Origin: Mangrovimicrobium sp048323675
Lineage (GTDB): Bacteria; Pseudomonadota; Gammaproteobacteria; Pseudomonadales; Halieaceae
Direction: 5' to 3'
DNA: 64,000 nt
NCBI RefSeq assembly: GCF_048323675.1
Contig: NZ_JBLWFK010000001.1
Span: 310,001 to 374,000 of the forward strand
The notes below the pieces were generated by a model. That model did no database searches. It had not been told where the DNA came from and saw only the letters and a program-made list of their open reading frames with translations. Positions 42,358-50,102 of the stretch are shown here, one piece after another (within the stretch, counting starts at the first letter, position 1; each line of letters begins with the position of its first letter). Both the position numbers and the translations under genes were made by a program.

Positions 42358-44082
42358 ATGATCGACCAGTTGCTGATTACGGGGCTTTTCGTGATCCTGC
42401 TCGGCAGCCTGATTTTTACCGACTGGCCGGCGGTGGGCATTTTTACCTGTACCATGCTGGCGGCCTATTTTCTCGGCCTGGTCGATACCGAAGATGTGCT
42501 CACCAAGGCATCCAACAGCGGCCTGATGACACTGATCATCCTGTTGCTGGTGTCGGTGGGGCTGGAAAAGCTCTCCTGGCTGAGCCGTTTGTCGGACAAG
42601 CTGATATCGCCCAGTTATGCGCTCAGCCTGATCCGCCTCGGCGGCGTGACCGCGTTTTTCTCCGCCTTCGTCAACAATACCGCGGTGGTGGCGACGCTCG
42701 CCCACACCGTGCGCAGCAACCGCTACCACCCCGGGTCCAAGCTCCTGATCCCGCTGTCCTATGCCGCGATTCTCGGCGGCACGATGACCCTGATTGGCAC
42801 TTCCACCAACCTGATCGTCAGCAGTTTCCTGCAGGACGCCACCGGCAAGGGCCTCGCGTTTTTCGATTTTTTCGTGGTCGGTATCACCGGTACCGTGCTG
42901 GGCATGCTGGCGATGTGGTTCGGTTCGCGCCTGCTGCCGGTGTCCGAGGATGGCGATATCGAGCTCAACGAATACCTGATCGAGGCCGAGGTCGGCGCGG
43001 ATTCCGGGCTGGTGGGCAGGAGCATCCTGGAAAACGGCCTGCGCGACCTCGAGGACCTGTTCCTGGTGGAGATCGTGCGCGGCGAGCAACTGATCTCACC
43101 GGTGACCCCGCAGGAATTCATCGAGGCGGGCGACAAGCTGATTTTCTCCGGCGACATCAAGCAGGTCTCGGTGCTGGACGCGTTCGCAGGGCTGCAACTG
43201 TTCGCGGTGGAAGAGGGCCTGTTGCAGGAGAACATGACCGAGGTCATCGTCATGCCCAACGCCTCCATCGAGGGCAAGACCATCAAGGAAAGCGCCTTCC
43301 GCTCCCAGTTCGATGCCGCGGTGGTCGGCATTCGCCGCGGCGGCAAGCGGCTGTCCGGCAAGCTCGGCAACATCACTATCCAGGCCGGCGACAACCTGGT
43401 GCTGGCGGTCGGCGCGGACTTCAACGAGCGCAAGAACCTCGACAAGAACTTCGCGGTGATCGACGACTCGGTCGGCCGCATCCGCACCAGCCCGCTGCAG
43501 AACTATTTCATTACCGGCGTACTGGCCGTGGTGGTCGTGCTGGCCACCACCGAGACCGTATCGTTGATCAAGGGCATGGTATTCCTGCTGCTGTGCATGC
43601 TGGTGATGGGGGTGGTGCGCGGCGCGGAGCTGCGGCGGCGCTTCCCCTTCGAGTTGTGGTTGATCATCGCCTCGGCGCTGACGCTGTCCCAGGCGCTGAC
43701 CAACACCGGGGTGGTCAGTGTGCTGTCGACCTTCCTGCACTCGCACCTCTCGGTGCTCGGCCCCTACGCGGCGCTGGCCGGCATCTACCTGGGCACGCTG
43801 TTGCTGACCGAACTGATGACCAACAACGCCGCGGCGGCCCTGGCCTTCCCGATCGCATTCGGCCTGGCCGACAGTTTCGGCGTGTCCCACATGCCCTTCG
43901 TCATGGTGGTGGCCTACGGCGCCAGCGCCAGCTTCCTGACGCCCTTCGGCTACACCACCAACCTGATGGTGCAGAACCTTGGGGGTTATTCCATGGGGGA
44001 TTACTTCCGCGCCGGACTGCCGGTGTCGGTGGTGTATTCCGCGGCAGTGCTCGTGCTGGTGCCGCTGGTGTTCCCGTTCTAG
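42358..44082 (+). CDS. SLC13/DASS-family permease with two RCK_C domains, probable sulfate transporter
   Basis: A 574 aa membrane protein with about eleven hydrophobic segments. The first half carries FVNNTAVVATLAHTV and GGTMTLIGTSTNLIVSSFL, the second NNAAAALAFPIAFGL and ASFLTPFGYTTNLMVQNLGGY (paired NNT/SNT-type Na+ sites). Between them, about residues 205-375, lie two TrkA-C/RCK_C domains (LVEIVRGEQLISPVTPQE; VIVMPNASIEGKTIKES). This architecture is typical of SLT/SAC1-type sulfate permeases, and the neighbours sat and cysC support sulfate. Confidence 0.88.
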   Translation: MIDQLLITGLFVILLGSLIFTDWPAVGIFTCTMLAAYFLGLVDTEDVLTKASNSGLMTLIILLLVSVGLEKLSWLSRLSDKLISPSYALSLIRLGGVTAFFSAFVNNTAVVATLAHTVRSNRYHPGSKLLIPLSYAAILGGTMTLIGTSTNLIVSSFLQDATGKGLAFFDFFVVGITGTVLGMLAMWFGSRLLPVSEDGDIELNEYLIEAEVGADSGLVGRSILENGLRDLEDLFLVEIVRGEQLISPVTPQEFIEAGDKLIFSGDIKQVSVLDAFAGLQLFAVEEGLLQENMTEVIVMPNASIEGKTIKESAFRSQFDAAVVGIRRGGKRLSGKLGNITIQAGDNLVLAVGADFNERKNLDKNFAVIDDSVGRIRTSPLQNYFITGVLAVVVVLATTETVSLIKGMVFLLLCMLVMGVVRGAELRRRFPFELWLIIASALTLSQALTNTGVVSVLSTFLHSHLSVLGPYAALAGIYLGTLLLTELMTNNAAAALAFPIAFGLADSFGVSHMPFVMVVAYGASASFLTPFGYTTNLMVQNLGGYSMGDYFRAGLPVSVVYSAAVLVLVPLVFPF

Positions 44083-44088
44083 GTGCCT

Positions 44089-44110
44089 GGCGGCGACAGC
44101 AGTCGCCGCC
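44089..44110. terminator. Hairpin between convergent genes
   Basis: GGCGGCGAC-AGCA-GTCGCCGCC is a perfect 9 bp stem with a tetraloop in the 33 bp between the SLC13 stop and the convergent TonB receptor stop. No T-run on either side. Position suggests a shared terminator-like structure. Confidence 0.45.
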
Positions 44111-44115
44111 GTGGA

Positions 44116-46152
44116 TCATTCAACCCAGCTGAGTTCGACGAAAGCCCCCCGGGGCTGGCCGACGAAATAGCGGTATTCGCCAAAGCCGAAATCGGCGCGC
44201 TCGGCGTAGTCCTCGTCCAGCAGGTTGGTGACCCGCAGCCCCAGCTGCCAGTGGCTGGCGACACTCGCGGACAGGTGCAGGTTAAACAGTGAGTGACCGT
44301 CGTACTCGGCGCTGTTGTCCGGGTTCACGTAGTAGTTGTCCATATACACCCATTCCAGTTCCCCGCTGATGTCCTCGCCGAAGTTGCGTCCGATACGCGC
44401 GCTGCCGAAGGCGTGGGGGGCGGTGTCGATATCGTTGCCCTTGATATCGGCGCTGGAATCCAGCAGAACCGTGTGGCTGCTGTAGCGGTGGCGGGCGAAG
44501 TTGGCGCTGGCGTCCATGAACCAGTCGCCAATGGCGTAGTTGAGACCAATCTCGATACCGCGGTGCTCGGTGCTGGCGCCGCTGACGTTGTAGCGGTTGG
44601 CGTCCTGGAAAATGACGTTGTCCTTTTCCATGTAGTACAGCGCCAGGTCGTAGCCGAAATTACCGCCGAAATTGCCGCGCAGGCCCAGCTCGATATTGTC
44701 CAGTTCCTCGGAATCGAGGTCGGCGACGGCCTGTCCGGACTGCAGGCGGTACAACTCGCTGGCTTGCGGCGCGCGGAAGCCGCGCGCCAGGCGCAGGTAA
44801 CTGATGTGCTGTGGCGCGAGGGCGTAGCTGGCCCCGACATTGGCCGACAGGTTGGTGAAATCGTCCTCGCGGTCCGCGGGCCGGTAGAAGCGGCAGGCGC
44901 TGGCCTCCGGGCCGCAGGCCGGGCCATCGCCGGTGCGGTTGTCATAGTCGTAGTTGCTGTACTCCAGGCGCAGGCCGCCGGTCAGTTCCAGCGCGTCGCG
45001 CTGCCAGCGCAGCTGGCTGAACAGGGCCGCGGTGGATGCCAGTACCGCGTAATCGTAGTGCGTTCCCGCGGGCTGGTTGGGGCTGAAGGCGTCTGCCTGG
45101 ATCTCCTTCAGCCAGCCGTCGGTATAGTCGAGGTCGACGCCGTTGATCCAGTTGATGTCGCCGAGGTCCGAGTGCAGTGCGGCCTGCAGGCCGAGGCTGC
45201 GCTGGCCGTTTTTCTCGACCGGTTGCCAGGGTACGAAGTGCATCAGGAATTCCATGCCGTTGTCGCGTACGTAGGGCGTGACTACCAGCTGGTGGCTGTC
45301 GCCGAAGTCGCGGCTGGCGCGGCTGTAGGCGAGTACCGACCAGGCGTCGCGGTAGGCCTCCGGATTGGGGTTGGTCTTGCGCAGGTCGCTGTCCTGGTAG
45401 GCCTTGTAGCCCTGGATATACCCGGCGGTCTCCTGATTCAGGTTGCTGTAATCGATGGCGCTGCTGAAGGACCAGACATCGCCGTCGTAGTCGTGGCGCA
45501 GGGTGGCCTTTTGCTGGTCGTAGCCGGAATCGGCCTGGTAGCCGCCGTCGCTGCTGCCGTTGGCGCTGACGCTGATGCCATTGCGGCCGAAGGTATTGCC
45601 GTAGTGGTACTTGCCCCGGTAGTAGTCATTGGGCCCCGCCTCGACGGACAGGCGCTGTTCGCGCGTCTCCGAGGGCGCCTCGCTGAGCACGTTGATCACC
45701 CCGTGCATGGCGTTGGAGCCGTAGAGTGCCGTTGCCGGGCCGCGAATCACCTCGATGCCACCCGCCTGTTCCAGATTGGCGTCAAACAGCTGGTTGACGT
45801 TGCAGAAGCCGGGCGCCCGCAGGCTGATACCGTCGCTGGCCATCAGGAACGAACCGCAACCCCCGGCCCCGGTGAGTACCGGCGAGCGCAGGGCGGGCAG
45901 GCTCTCCTGGCCATTGCCGCGGCTGATCCAGGCGCCGGGTACGCGCTGCATGATTTCACTGGCATGGACCGCGCCGGTCATGGCCAGGGCGTCGTTGTCG
46001 ATGCTGGTCCAGGCCAGCGGCAGGGTGAGGGCGGCTTCGGGCAGGCGGCTGGCGCTGACCAGGACCTGTTCCTGGGTGCCGGTTTCCGCGGCATGGCTGG
46101 CGGCAGCGCCGGGCAGGGCGGCGACTGCGGCCGCGCAAATCAGGTATTTCAT
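44116..46152 (-). CDS. TonB-dependent outer-membrane receptor, substrate unknown
   Basis: A 678 aa receptor: signal peptide MKYLICAAAVAALPGAAASHA, TonB-box-like EQVLVSASRLP, plug domain (VHASEIMQRVPGAWISRGNGQESLPALRSP; GIEVIRGPATALYGSNAMHGVINVLS), barrel ending QPRGAFVELSWVE. The plug has two cysteines (GAGGCGSFLM and APGFCNVNQ) that could form a disulfide-closed loop. ATG 46152 rather than the GTG two codons earlier. It lies 12 nt after a truncated globin gene on the same strand, so they may be co-transcribed. Confidence 0.88.
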   Translation of the reverse strand: MKYLICAAAVAALPGAAASHAAETGTQEQVLVSASRLPEAALTLPLAWTSIDNDALAMTGAVHASEIMQRVPGAWISRGNGQESLPALRSPVLTGAGGCGSFLMASDGISLRAPGFCNVNQLFDANLEQAGGIEVIRGPATALYGSNAMHGVINVLSEAPSETREQRLSVEAGPNDYYRGKYHYGNTFGRNGISVSANGSSDGGYQADSGYDQQKATLRHDYDGDVWSFSSAIDYSNLNQETAGYIQGYKAYQDSDLRKTNPNPEAYRDAWSVLAYSRASRDFGDSHQLVVTPYVRDNGMEFLMHFVPWQPVEKNGQRSLGLQAALHSDLGDINWINGVDLDYTDGWLKEIQADAFSPNQPAGTHYDYAVLASTAALFSQLRWQRDALELTGGLRLEYSNYDYDNRTGDGPACGPEASACRFYRPADREDDFTNLSANVGASYALAPQHISYLRLARGFRAPQASELYRLQSGQAVADLDSEELDNIELGLRGNFGGNFGYDLALYYMEKDNVIFQDANRYNVSGASTEHRGIEIGLNYAIGDWFMDASANFARHRYSSHTVLLDSSADIKGNDIDTAPHAFGSARIGRNFGEDISGELEWVYMDNYYVNPDNSAEYDGHSLFNLHLSASVASHWQLGLRVTNLLDEDYAERADFGFGEYRYFVGQPRGAFVELSWVE

Positions 46153-46164
46153 GGACACCGGGTC

Positions 46165-46587
46165 TTATACTGAGGCTATCAGGTCGGGGTTATCGCCGGG
46201 GTCCTTGTCGCGGTTGCGGATGGCATCGGCGATCCGGAACAGCGGTACTTTGAGCATTTCGCGCAGTTCCTCGCTTGCCCCGGTGCGTTCCAGGGCCCGC
46301 TCCATGCAGAACAGCCACTGGTCGCGCAGGGCGGGCCCGATGGCGTAGGGCGCGTGGGGTTCGGTCATGCACACGCCGCCGTATTTCTGCGCATACAGGG
46401 GCGGGCCGCCCATCCAGCCGATCAGGTACTCGGCCAGTTTGGTCTTCATCGGCGCCAGGTCCCGGGCGTGGAGGGCGCGCAGTTCGGCGACCTCCGGCAG
46501 CTCGTCCATCAGGTCGTAGAAAGCCGAAGTCAGCTGGCGAATGCCGTCTTCGCCGAGAATCTGGTAGGGGGTCGAAGGTTGGTTCAT
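46165..46587 (-). CDS. Group II truncated hemoglobin
   Basis: A 140 aa two-over-two globin. LAEYLIGWMGGPPLYAQKYGG and the proximal-His region EPHAPYAIGPALRDQWLFCMERAL, with the conserved Trp, are typical of group II (YjbI/trHbO). Likely roles are O2/NO/peroxide chemistry. It is the first gene of a probable two-gene unit with the TonB receptor. Confidence 0.9.
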   Translation of the reverse strand: MNQPSTPYQILGEDGIRQLTSAFYDLMDELPEVAELRALHARDLAPMKTKLAEYLIGWMGGPPLYAQKYGGVCMTEPHAPYAIGPALRDQWLFCMERALERTGASEELREMLKVPLFRIADAIRNRDKDPGDNPDLIASV

Positions 46588-46703
46588 GTTATTTTCTAGC
46601 GATCAAGCGCGTCACAGTACAGGGGAGTGACCAGCGGGCTTCGCCACGCGGGTCGGGGTAGAAAGCCGGGTTGCATTGTCGGCGTTGGGGGAAGTAACTG
46701 CAA

Positions 46704-47405
46704 GTGGACAACACATACATGAATCTGGGTGAGGAGTGGCCGGTGCGCTATGCCGGGGCCCGGCGCCTGGCCAGCCTGGTGGCGCTGGTGCTGGTCAACC
46801 TGATCCCCCTGGCCGGTGTATTGCTGTTCGACTGGGACGTCGCCGCGCTGATGATCCTCTACTGGTCGGAAAACCTGGTCATCGGCTTCTACACCCTGGT
46901 CAAGCTGGTGGTCAAATCGCCCATCGGCGGCTGGTTCAGCGGACTGTTTTTCCTGATCCATTACGGCGGATTCTGCGGCGTCCACGGCCTGTTCATCGTC
47001 ACCATGCTGTTGGACGAGAAGTTCAGCGCGTTTCCCGATGACCCCTGGCCGCTGTGGCTGGTCTTTCCACAAATCCTGTTCAACGTGATCGGCCACGTGA
47101 TCTCCCTGGCCCCGCCCGAGTGGCTGTGGTCCTTTGCCGCCCTGTTCATCAGCCACGGTGTGTCCTTCGTGGCCAACTTCCTGCTGGCGGACGAGCGCGA
47201 CCGGCTCAGCAAATCCCAGATCATGAACGCACCCTACGGCCGGGTCATCGTTCTCCACCTTGCCGTGCTGTTCGGCGGCTTTGCCGTGCTTGCACTGGGC
47301 CAGCCGATGTTCATGCTGGTGATACTGGTGCTGCTTAAACTCGGCGTCGATATCGCGTTCCACCTGCGGGAACACGGCAAGACGGCGGAGCGGGGAGGGG
47401 AATAG
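46704..47405 (+). CDS. DUF6498 membrane protein
   Basis: A 233 aa polytopic protein with about six hydrophobic segments, and the DUF6498-like features DVAALMILYWSENLVIGFYTLVKL and FFLIHYGGFCGVHGLFI. Function unknown. The start is GTG 46704 with GGGGGAAG about 11 nt upstream; ATG 46719 (MNLGEEW) is an alternative. Divergent from the globin gene. Confidence 0.75.
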   Translation: MDNTYMNLGEEWPVRYAGARRLASLVALVLVNLIPLAGVLLFDWDVAALMILYWSENLVIGFYTLVKLVVKSPIGGWFSGLFFLIHYGGFCGVHGLFIVTMLLDEKFSAFPDDPWPLWLVFPQILFNVIGHVISLAPPEWLWSFAALFISHGVSFVANFLLADERDRLSKSQIMNAPYGRVIVLHLAVLFGGFAVLALGQPMFMLVILVLLKLGVDIAFHLREHGKTAERGGE

Positions 47406-47460
47406 ATCCCAGGCCAGATTGCCAGGGTTTCTGCCCAGTCAGTTTCAGGGGCTGAAGGTA

Positions 47461-47579
47461 GCGTGTGAGGCGGATGCGGCCCGCTGGAACCGTGCGGCGA
47501 CATGGATGTCGCCGCCCGAGCCTGCACAGGGATGTGCGTTTTTTGGCGTGTTCCAGCGGGCCGCATCCGTCTCGCACGC
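47461..47579 (+). repeat. Three-way palindromic element, copy 4
   Basis: Outer arms 47461-47490 and 47550-47579 form a 30 bp stem with 20 perfect inner pairs. The two exceptions (47470/47570 G.T and 47466/47574 T.G) are wobble-type on the plus strand. Core 47491-47549. Compared with copy 2, one inner-hairpin pair is changed from T-A to C-G (47495/47514), a compensatory double substitution. It lies in the 323 bp gap between the DUF6498 gene and purC; a TAGAAT -10-like hexamer for purC follows near 47653. Confidence 0.9.
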
Positions 47580-47728
47580 GGGACTCTATCCCTGCATCAG
47601 ATCGAGGTAATTCCTGTACCTCATGACGGGTGCCCGTCACCACAGTCTCTGGTAGAATTGCCGGCTTTTCCGCGGGCCCGCGCCCGCTGTTCCGACAACT
47701 TACTGGATTACCGACTGGAAGGCTGCCC

Positions 47729-48832
47729 ATGAGTCTCGCTGATTCCGTTCTGGCTGTTAACAACGACCTGCCCATCCGTACCGATGCCCCCGTGCACAGC
47801 GGCAAGGTGCGTTCCGTCTACTGGCTGACCGCCGCCGACAGCGCGCGGTTGATCGCCGAGCGCGGCTACGATGTCGCCGCCGACGCGCCGCTGGCGATCA
47901 TGGTGATTTCCGACCGTATTTCCGCTTTCGACTGCATCTGGCACGGCGAGGGCGGCATGGCCGGGGTGCCCGGCAAGGGCGCCGCGCTAAACGCCATCTC
48001 CAACCACTGGTTCGAGTGCTTCCGCCAGCAGGGCCTGGCCGACAGCCATATCCTGGAGATTCCCCACCCGCTGGTGTGGATCGTGCAGAAAGCGAAGCCG
48101 GTCATGATCGAGGCGATCGCCCGCCAGTACATCACCGGTTCCATGTGGCGCTCTTACGGCAAGGGCGAGCGCGAGTTCTGCGGTATCCAGATCCCGGATG
48201 GGCTGCAGAAGGACCAGAAACTGCCGGAACTGCTGATCACCCCATCCACCAAGGGCATCCTCGAGGGGATTCCCGGCGTGCCGGCCCAGGACGACGTGAA
48301 CATCACCCGCGCCGATATCGACGCCAACTACGCCGCCTTCAATTTCCGCAGCCCGGAAGACGTGGACCTGTACGAGAAACTGCTGCGCGAGGGTTTTGAC
48401 CTGATCAGTGACCGCCTGGCGGCACTGGACCAGATCTTCGTCGATACCAAGTTCGAGTTCGGCTATGTCACCGACAAGTCCGGCCAGGAAAAGCTGATCT
48501 ACATGGACGAAGTCGGCACGCCGGATTCCTCGCGCATCTGGGACGGTGCCGCCTACCGCGAGGGCAAGGTCGTGGAGAACTCCAAGGAGGGCTTCCGCCA
48601 GCTGCTGCTCAACCACTTCCCCGACCCCGACATCCTGCTCAACAAGGACCGCATGCCCGAGCGCCAGTCCCTGGCCCGCGACAACGCGCTGCCCACCGAG
48701 GTCCTGATGGAGGTCTCCAGGACCTATACCGGCATCGCCGAGAAGATCATCGGCAAACCGGTGAGCATTTCCGACAACCCGAAGGCGGAAATCATCGATA
48801 TCCTGCGCCGGGACTACGGACTGGTCGACTGA
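47729..48832 (+). CDS. purC: SAICAR synthetase, long form
   Basis: Purine biosynthesis: CAIR + Asp + ATP to SAICAR; 367 aa, versus about 237 aa for E. coli PurC. Motifs SGKVRSVYWL, MVISDRISAFDCIW, PVMIEAIARQYITGSMWRSY and YMDEVGTPDSSRIWD are clear. The long form occurs in several marine gammaproteobacteria. ATG 47729 follows a GGAAGG site. The stop is followed by a large hairpin before the TSUP gene. Confidence 0.94.
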   Translation: MSLADSVLAVNNDLPIRTDAPVHSGKVRSVYWLTAADSARLIAERGYDVAADAPLAIMVISDRISAFDCIWHGEGGMAGVPGKGAALNAISNHWFECFRQQGLADSHILEIPHPLVWIVQKAKPVMIEAIARQYITGSMWRSYGKGEREFCGIQIPDGLQKDQKLPELLITPSTKGILEGIPGVPAQDDVNITRADIDANYAAFNFRSPEDVDLYEKLLREGFDLISDRLAALDQIFVDTKFEFGYVTDKSGQEKLIYMDEVGTPDSSRIWDGAAYREGKVVENSKEGFRQLLLNHFPDPDILLNKDRMPERQSLARDNALPTEVLMEVSRTYTGIAEKIIGKPVSISDNPKAEIIDILRRDYGLVD

Positions 48833-48833
48833 G

Positions 48834-48862
48834 CCGGGGAGGGGGCTGAAGCCCATCCCCGG
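48834..48862 (+). promoter_or_regulatory. Hairpin directly before the TSUP start codon
   Basis: CCGGGGA (48834-48840) pairs with TCCCCGG (48856-48862), and GGGC/GCCC nests inside; the structure ends 1 nt before ATG 48864. The only purine-rich sequence that could serve as Shine-Dalgarno for the TSUP gene lies within the stem, so translation may be structure-limited. No T-run, so not an intrinsic terminator. Confidence 0.45.
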
Positions 48863-48863
48863 T

Positions 48864-49613
48864 ATGCTGGACGACCCGCTTTTCTATCTTGTCAGCATCC
48901 CCGCGGTAATGCTCTACGGCGTTGCCAAAGGGGGCTTCGGCGGGGCGATTTCCGTGCTCTCGGTGCCGATGATGGCGCTGGTCATGCCGCCCACCCAGGC
49001 GGCGGCTATCCTGCTGCCAATTCTCGTGGTGATGGACGCCTTTGCCGTGCAGACCTACTGGGGCCGCTTCGACCGCCGCGCCCTCGGCCTCCTGCTGCCC
49101 GGTGCGGTGTTCGGCGTGGTGATCGGTTACCTGACGGCGGGCCTGTTGAGCGAGGCCATCCTGCGCCTGATGGTGGGCGTGATCTCCCTGCTGTTCGCCC
49201 TGCAACAGCTCACCGGCTTTCGCGCCCGGGCCGCGGCCCGGCACAAGCCCCTGGCTGCATCCTTCTACGGTACCATCGCGGGTTTCACCAGCTTCAATAT
49301 CCACGCCGGCGGGCCGCCCTTCACCATGTACCTGATGCCCAAGCGCCTCGACCCCCTGCTGTTTGCCGGTACCGCCGCGGTGTTCTTTGCGGTGGTCAAC
49401 CTGGTCAAGCTGGTACCCTACGCGGTGCTCGGGCAGTTTACCGGCGCCAACCTGCTCTACTCGCTGGTGCTGGTGCCGCTGGCACCCCTCGGCGTGAAGC
49501 TGGGCCACGCCCTGACCCGGCGCTCGTCACCGGGTATCTATTATCGGGTCATCAGCATTTTCCTGCTGGTCGTCGGTGTTAAACTGTTGTGGGAAGGTTA
49601 TCGCGCACTTTGA
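48864..49613 (+). CDS. TSUP-family (TauE/SafE) membrane transporter
   Basis: A 249 aa protein with about eight hydrophobic segments. Family motifs GVAKGGFGGAISVLSVPMMALVMPPTQAAAILLPIL and GTIAGFTSFNIHAGGPPFTMYLMP. TSUP proteins export sulfite or organosulfonates, or move other small anions. No tau or sulfite genes are adjacent, so the substrate is open. Confidence 0.85.
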   Translation: MLDDPLFYLVSIPAVMLYGVAKGGFGGAISVLSVPMMALVMPPTQAAAILLPILVVMDAFAVQTYWGRFDRRALGLLLPGAVFGVVIGYLTAGLLSEAILRLMVGVISLLFALQQLTGFRARAAARHKPLAASFYGTIAGFTSFNIHAGGPPFTMYLMPKRLDPLLFAGTAAVFFAVVNLVKLVPYAVLGQFTGANLLYSLVLVPLAPLGVKLGHALTRRSSPGIYYRVISIFLLVVGVKLLWEGYRAL

Positions 49614-49650
49614 CGCCAGCCTTTGCCATCAATTGAGTCTGGAGAAAAAG

Positions 49651-50055
49651 ATGCAAGCCTATAAACTCACCGAAACACTCGCGGTCTGCGGCCAGATCAG
49701 CCCTGCGGTGGTGGCGGAAATTGCCGCGGCGGGCTTCAAGGTCCTGATCAACAACCGGCCCGACGGCGAGGAACCGGGACAGCCGGGCAGCGCCGAAATC
49801 CGGGCAGCGGCCGAGCAGGCGGGTCTCGAGTATTACTACATGCCAGTGAACGCCATGACCTTTCCCGGTGAGGATCTCGCCGGGATGGGCCGCCTGTTCG
49901 ATGACCCGGAGCGCCCGGTATTCGCCTATTGCCGCACCGGTACCCGCTGCGCCAACCTGTGGGTCGCTTCGCGGCCGGCAGGGGATCGCGAGGCCGCTAC
50001 CGTACTGGCGCAAAAGATCGGCTTCGATCTCTCGCTGGCCGCGCGCATCAGCTGA
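49651..50055 (+). CDS. BLH/DUF442-type phosphatase-like protein (TIGR01244 family)
   Basis: A 134 aa protein of the beta-lactamase-hydrolase-like phosphatase family, with the cysteine signature loop FAYCRTGTRCANLW (CX5R). The N-terminus LTETLAVCGQISPAVVAEIAAAGFKVLINNRPDGEEPGQP is characteristic. In other bacteria the domain is linked to sulfide or persulfide handling. ATG 49651 has a perfect GGAGAAA site; upstream frame rejected. Confidence 0.87.
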   Translation: MQAYKLTETLAVCGQISPAVVAEIAAAGFKVLINNRPDGEEPGQPGSAEIRAAAEQAGLEYYYMPVNAMTFPGEDLAGMGRLFDDPERPVFAYCRTGTRCANLWVASRPAGDREAATVLAQKIGFDLSLAARIS

Positions 50056-50102
50056 ACCGTCATCCGCATAGCTTCCGCAACTCACTGGATACACTGCCTA
50101 CC

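Noticed and set aside
44293..46173. A 626-codon frame antisense to the TonB receptor
   Set aside because: Val/Ala/Gly-rich low-information translation opposite a clear receptor gene.
30361..47579. Integron attC sites as explanation of the palindromes
   Set aside because: attC sites share structure over sequence, but these lack the GTTRRRY/RYYYAAC ends, have a conserved core instead of a variable one, and there is no integrase or cassette array.
30361..47579. CRISPR array or spaced repeats
   Set aside because: Copies are kilobases apart, in both orientations, with no regular spacers or cas genes.
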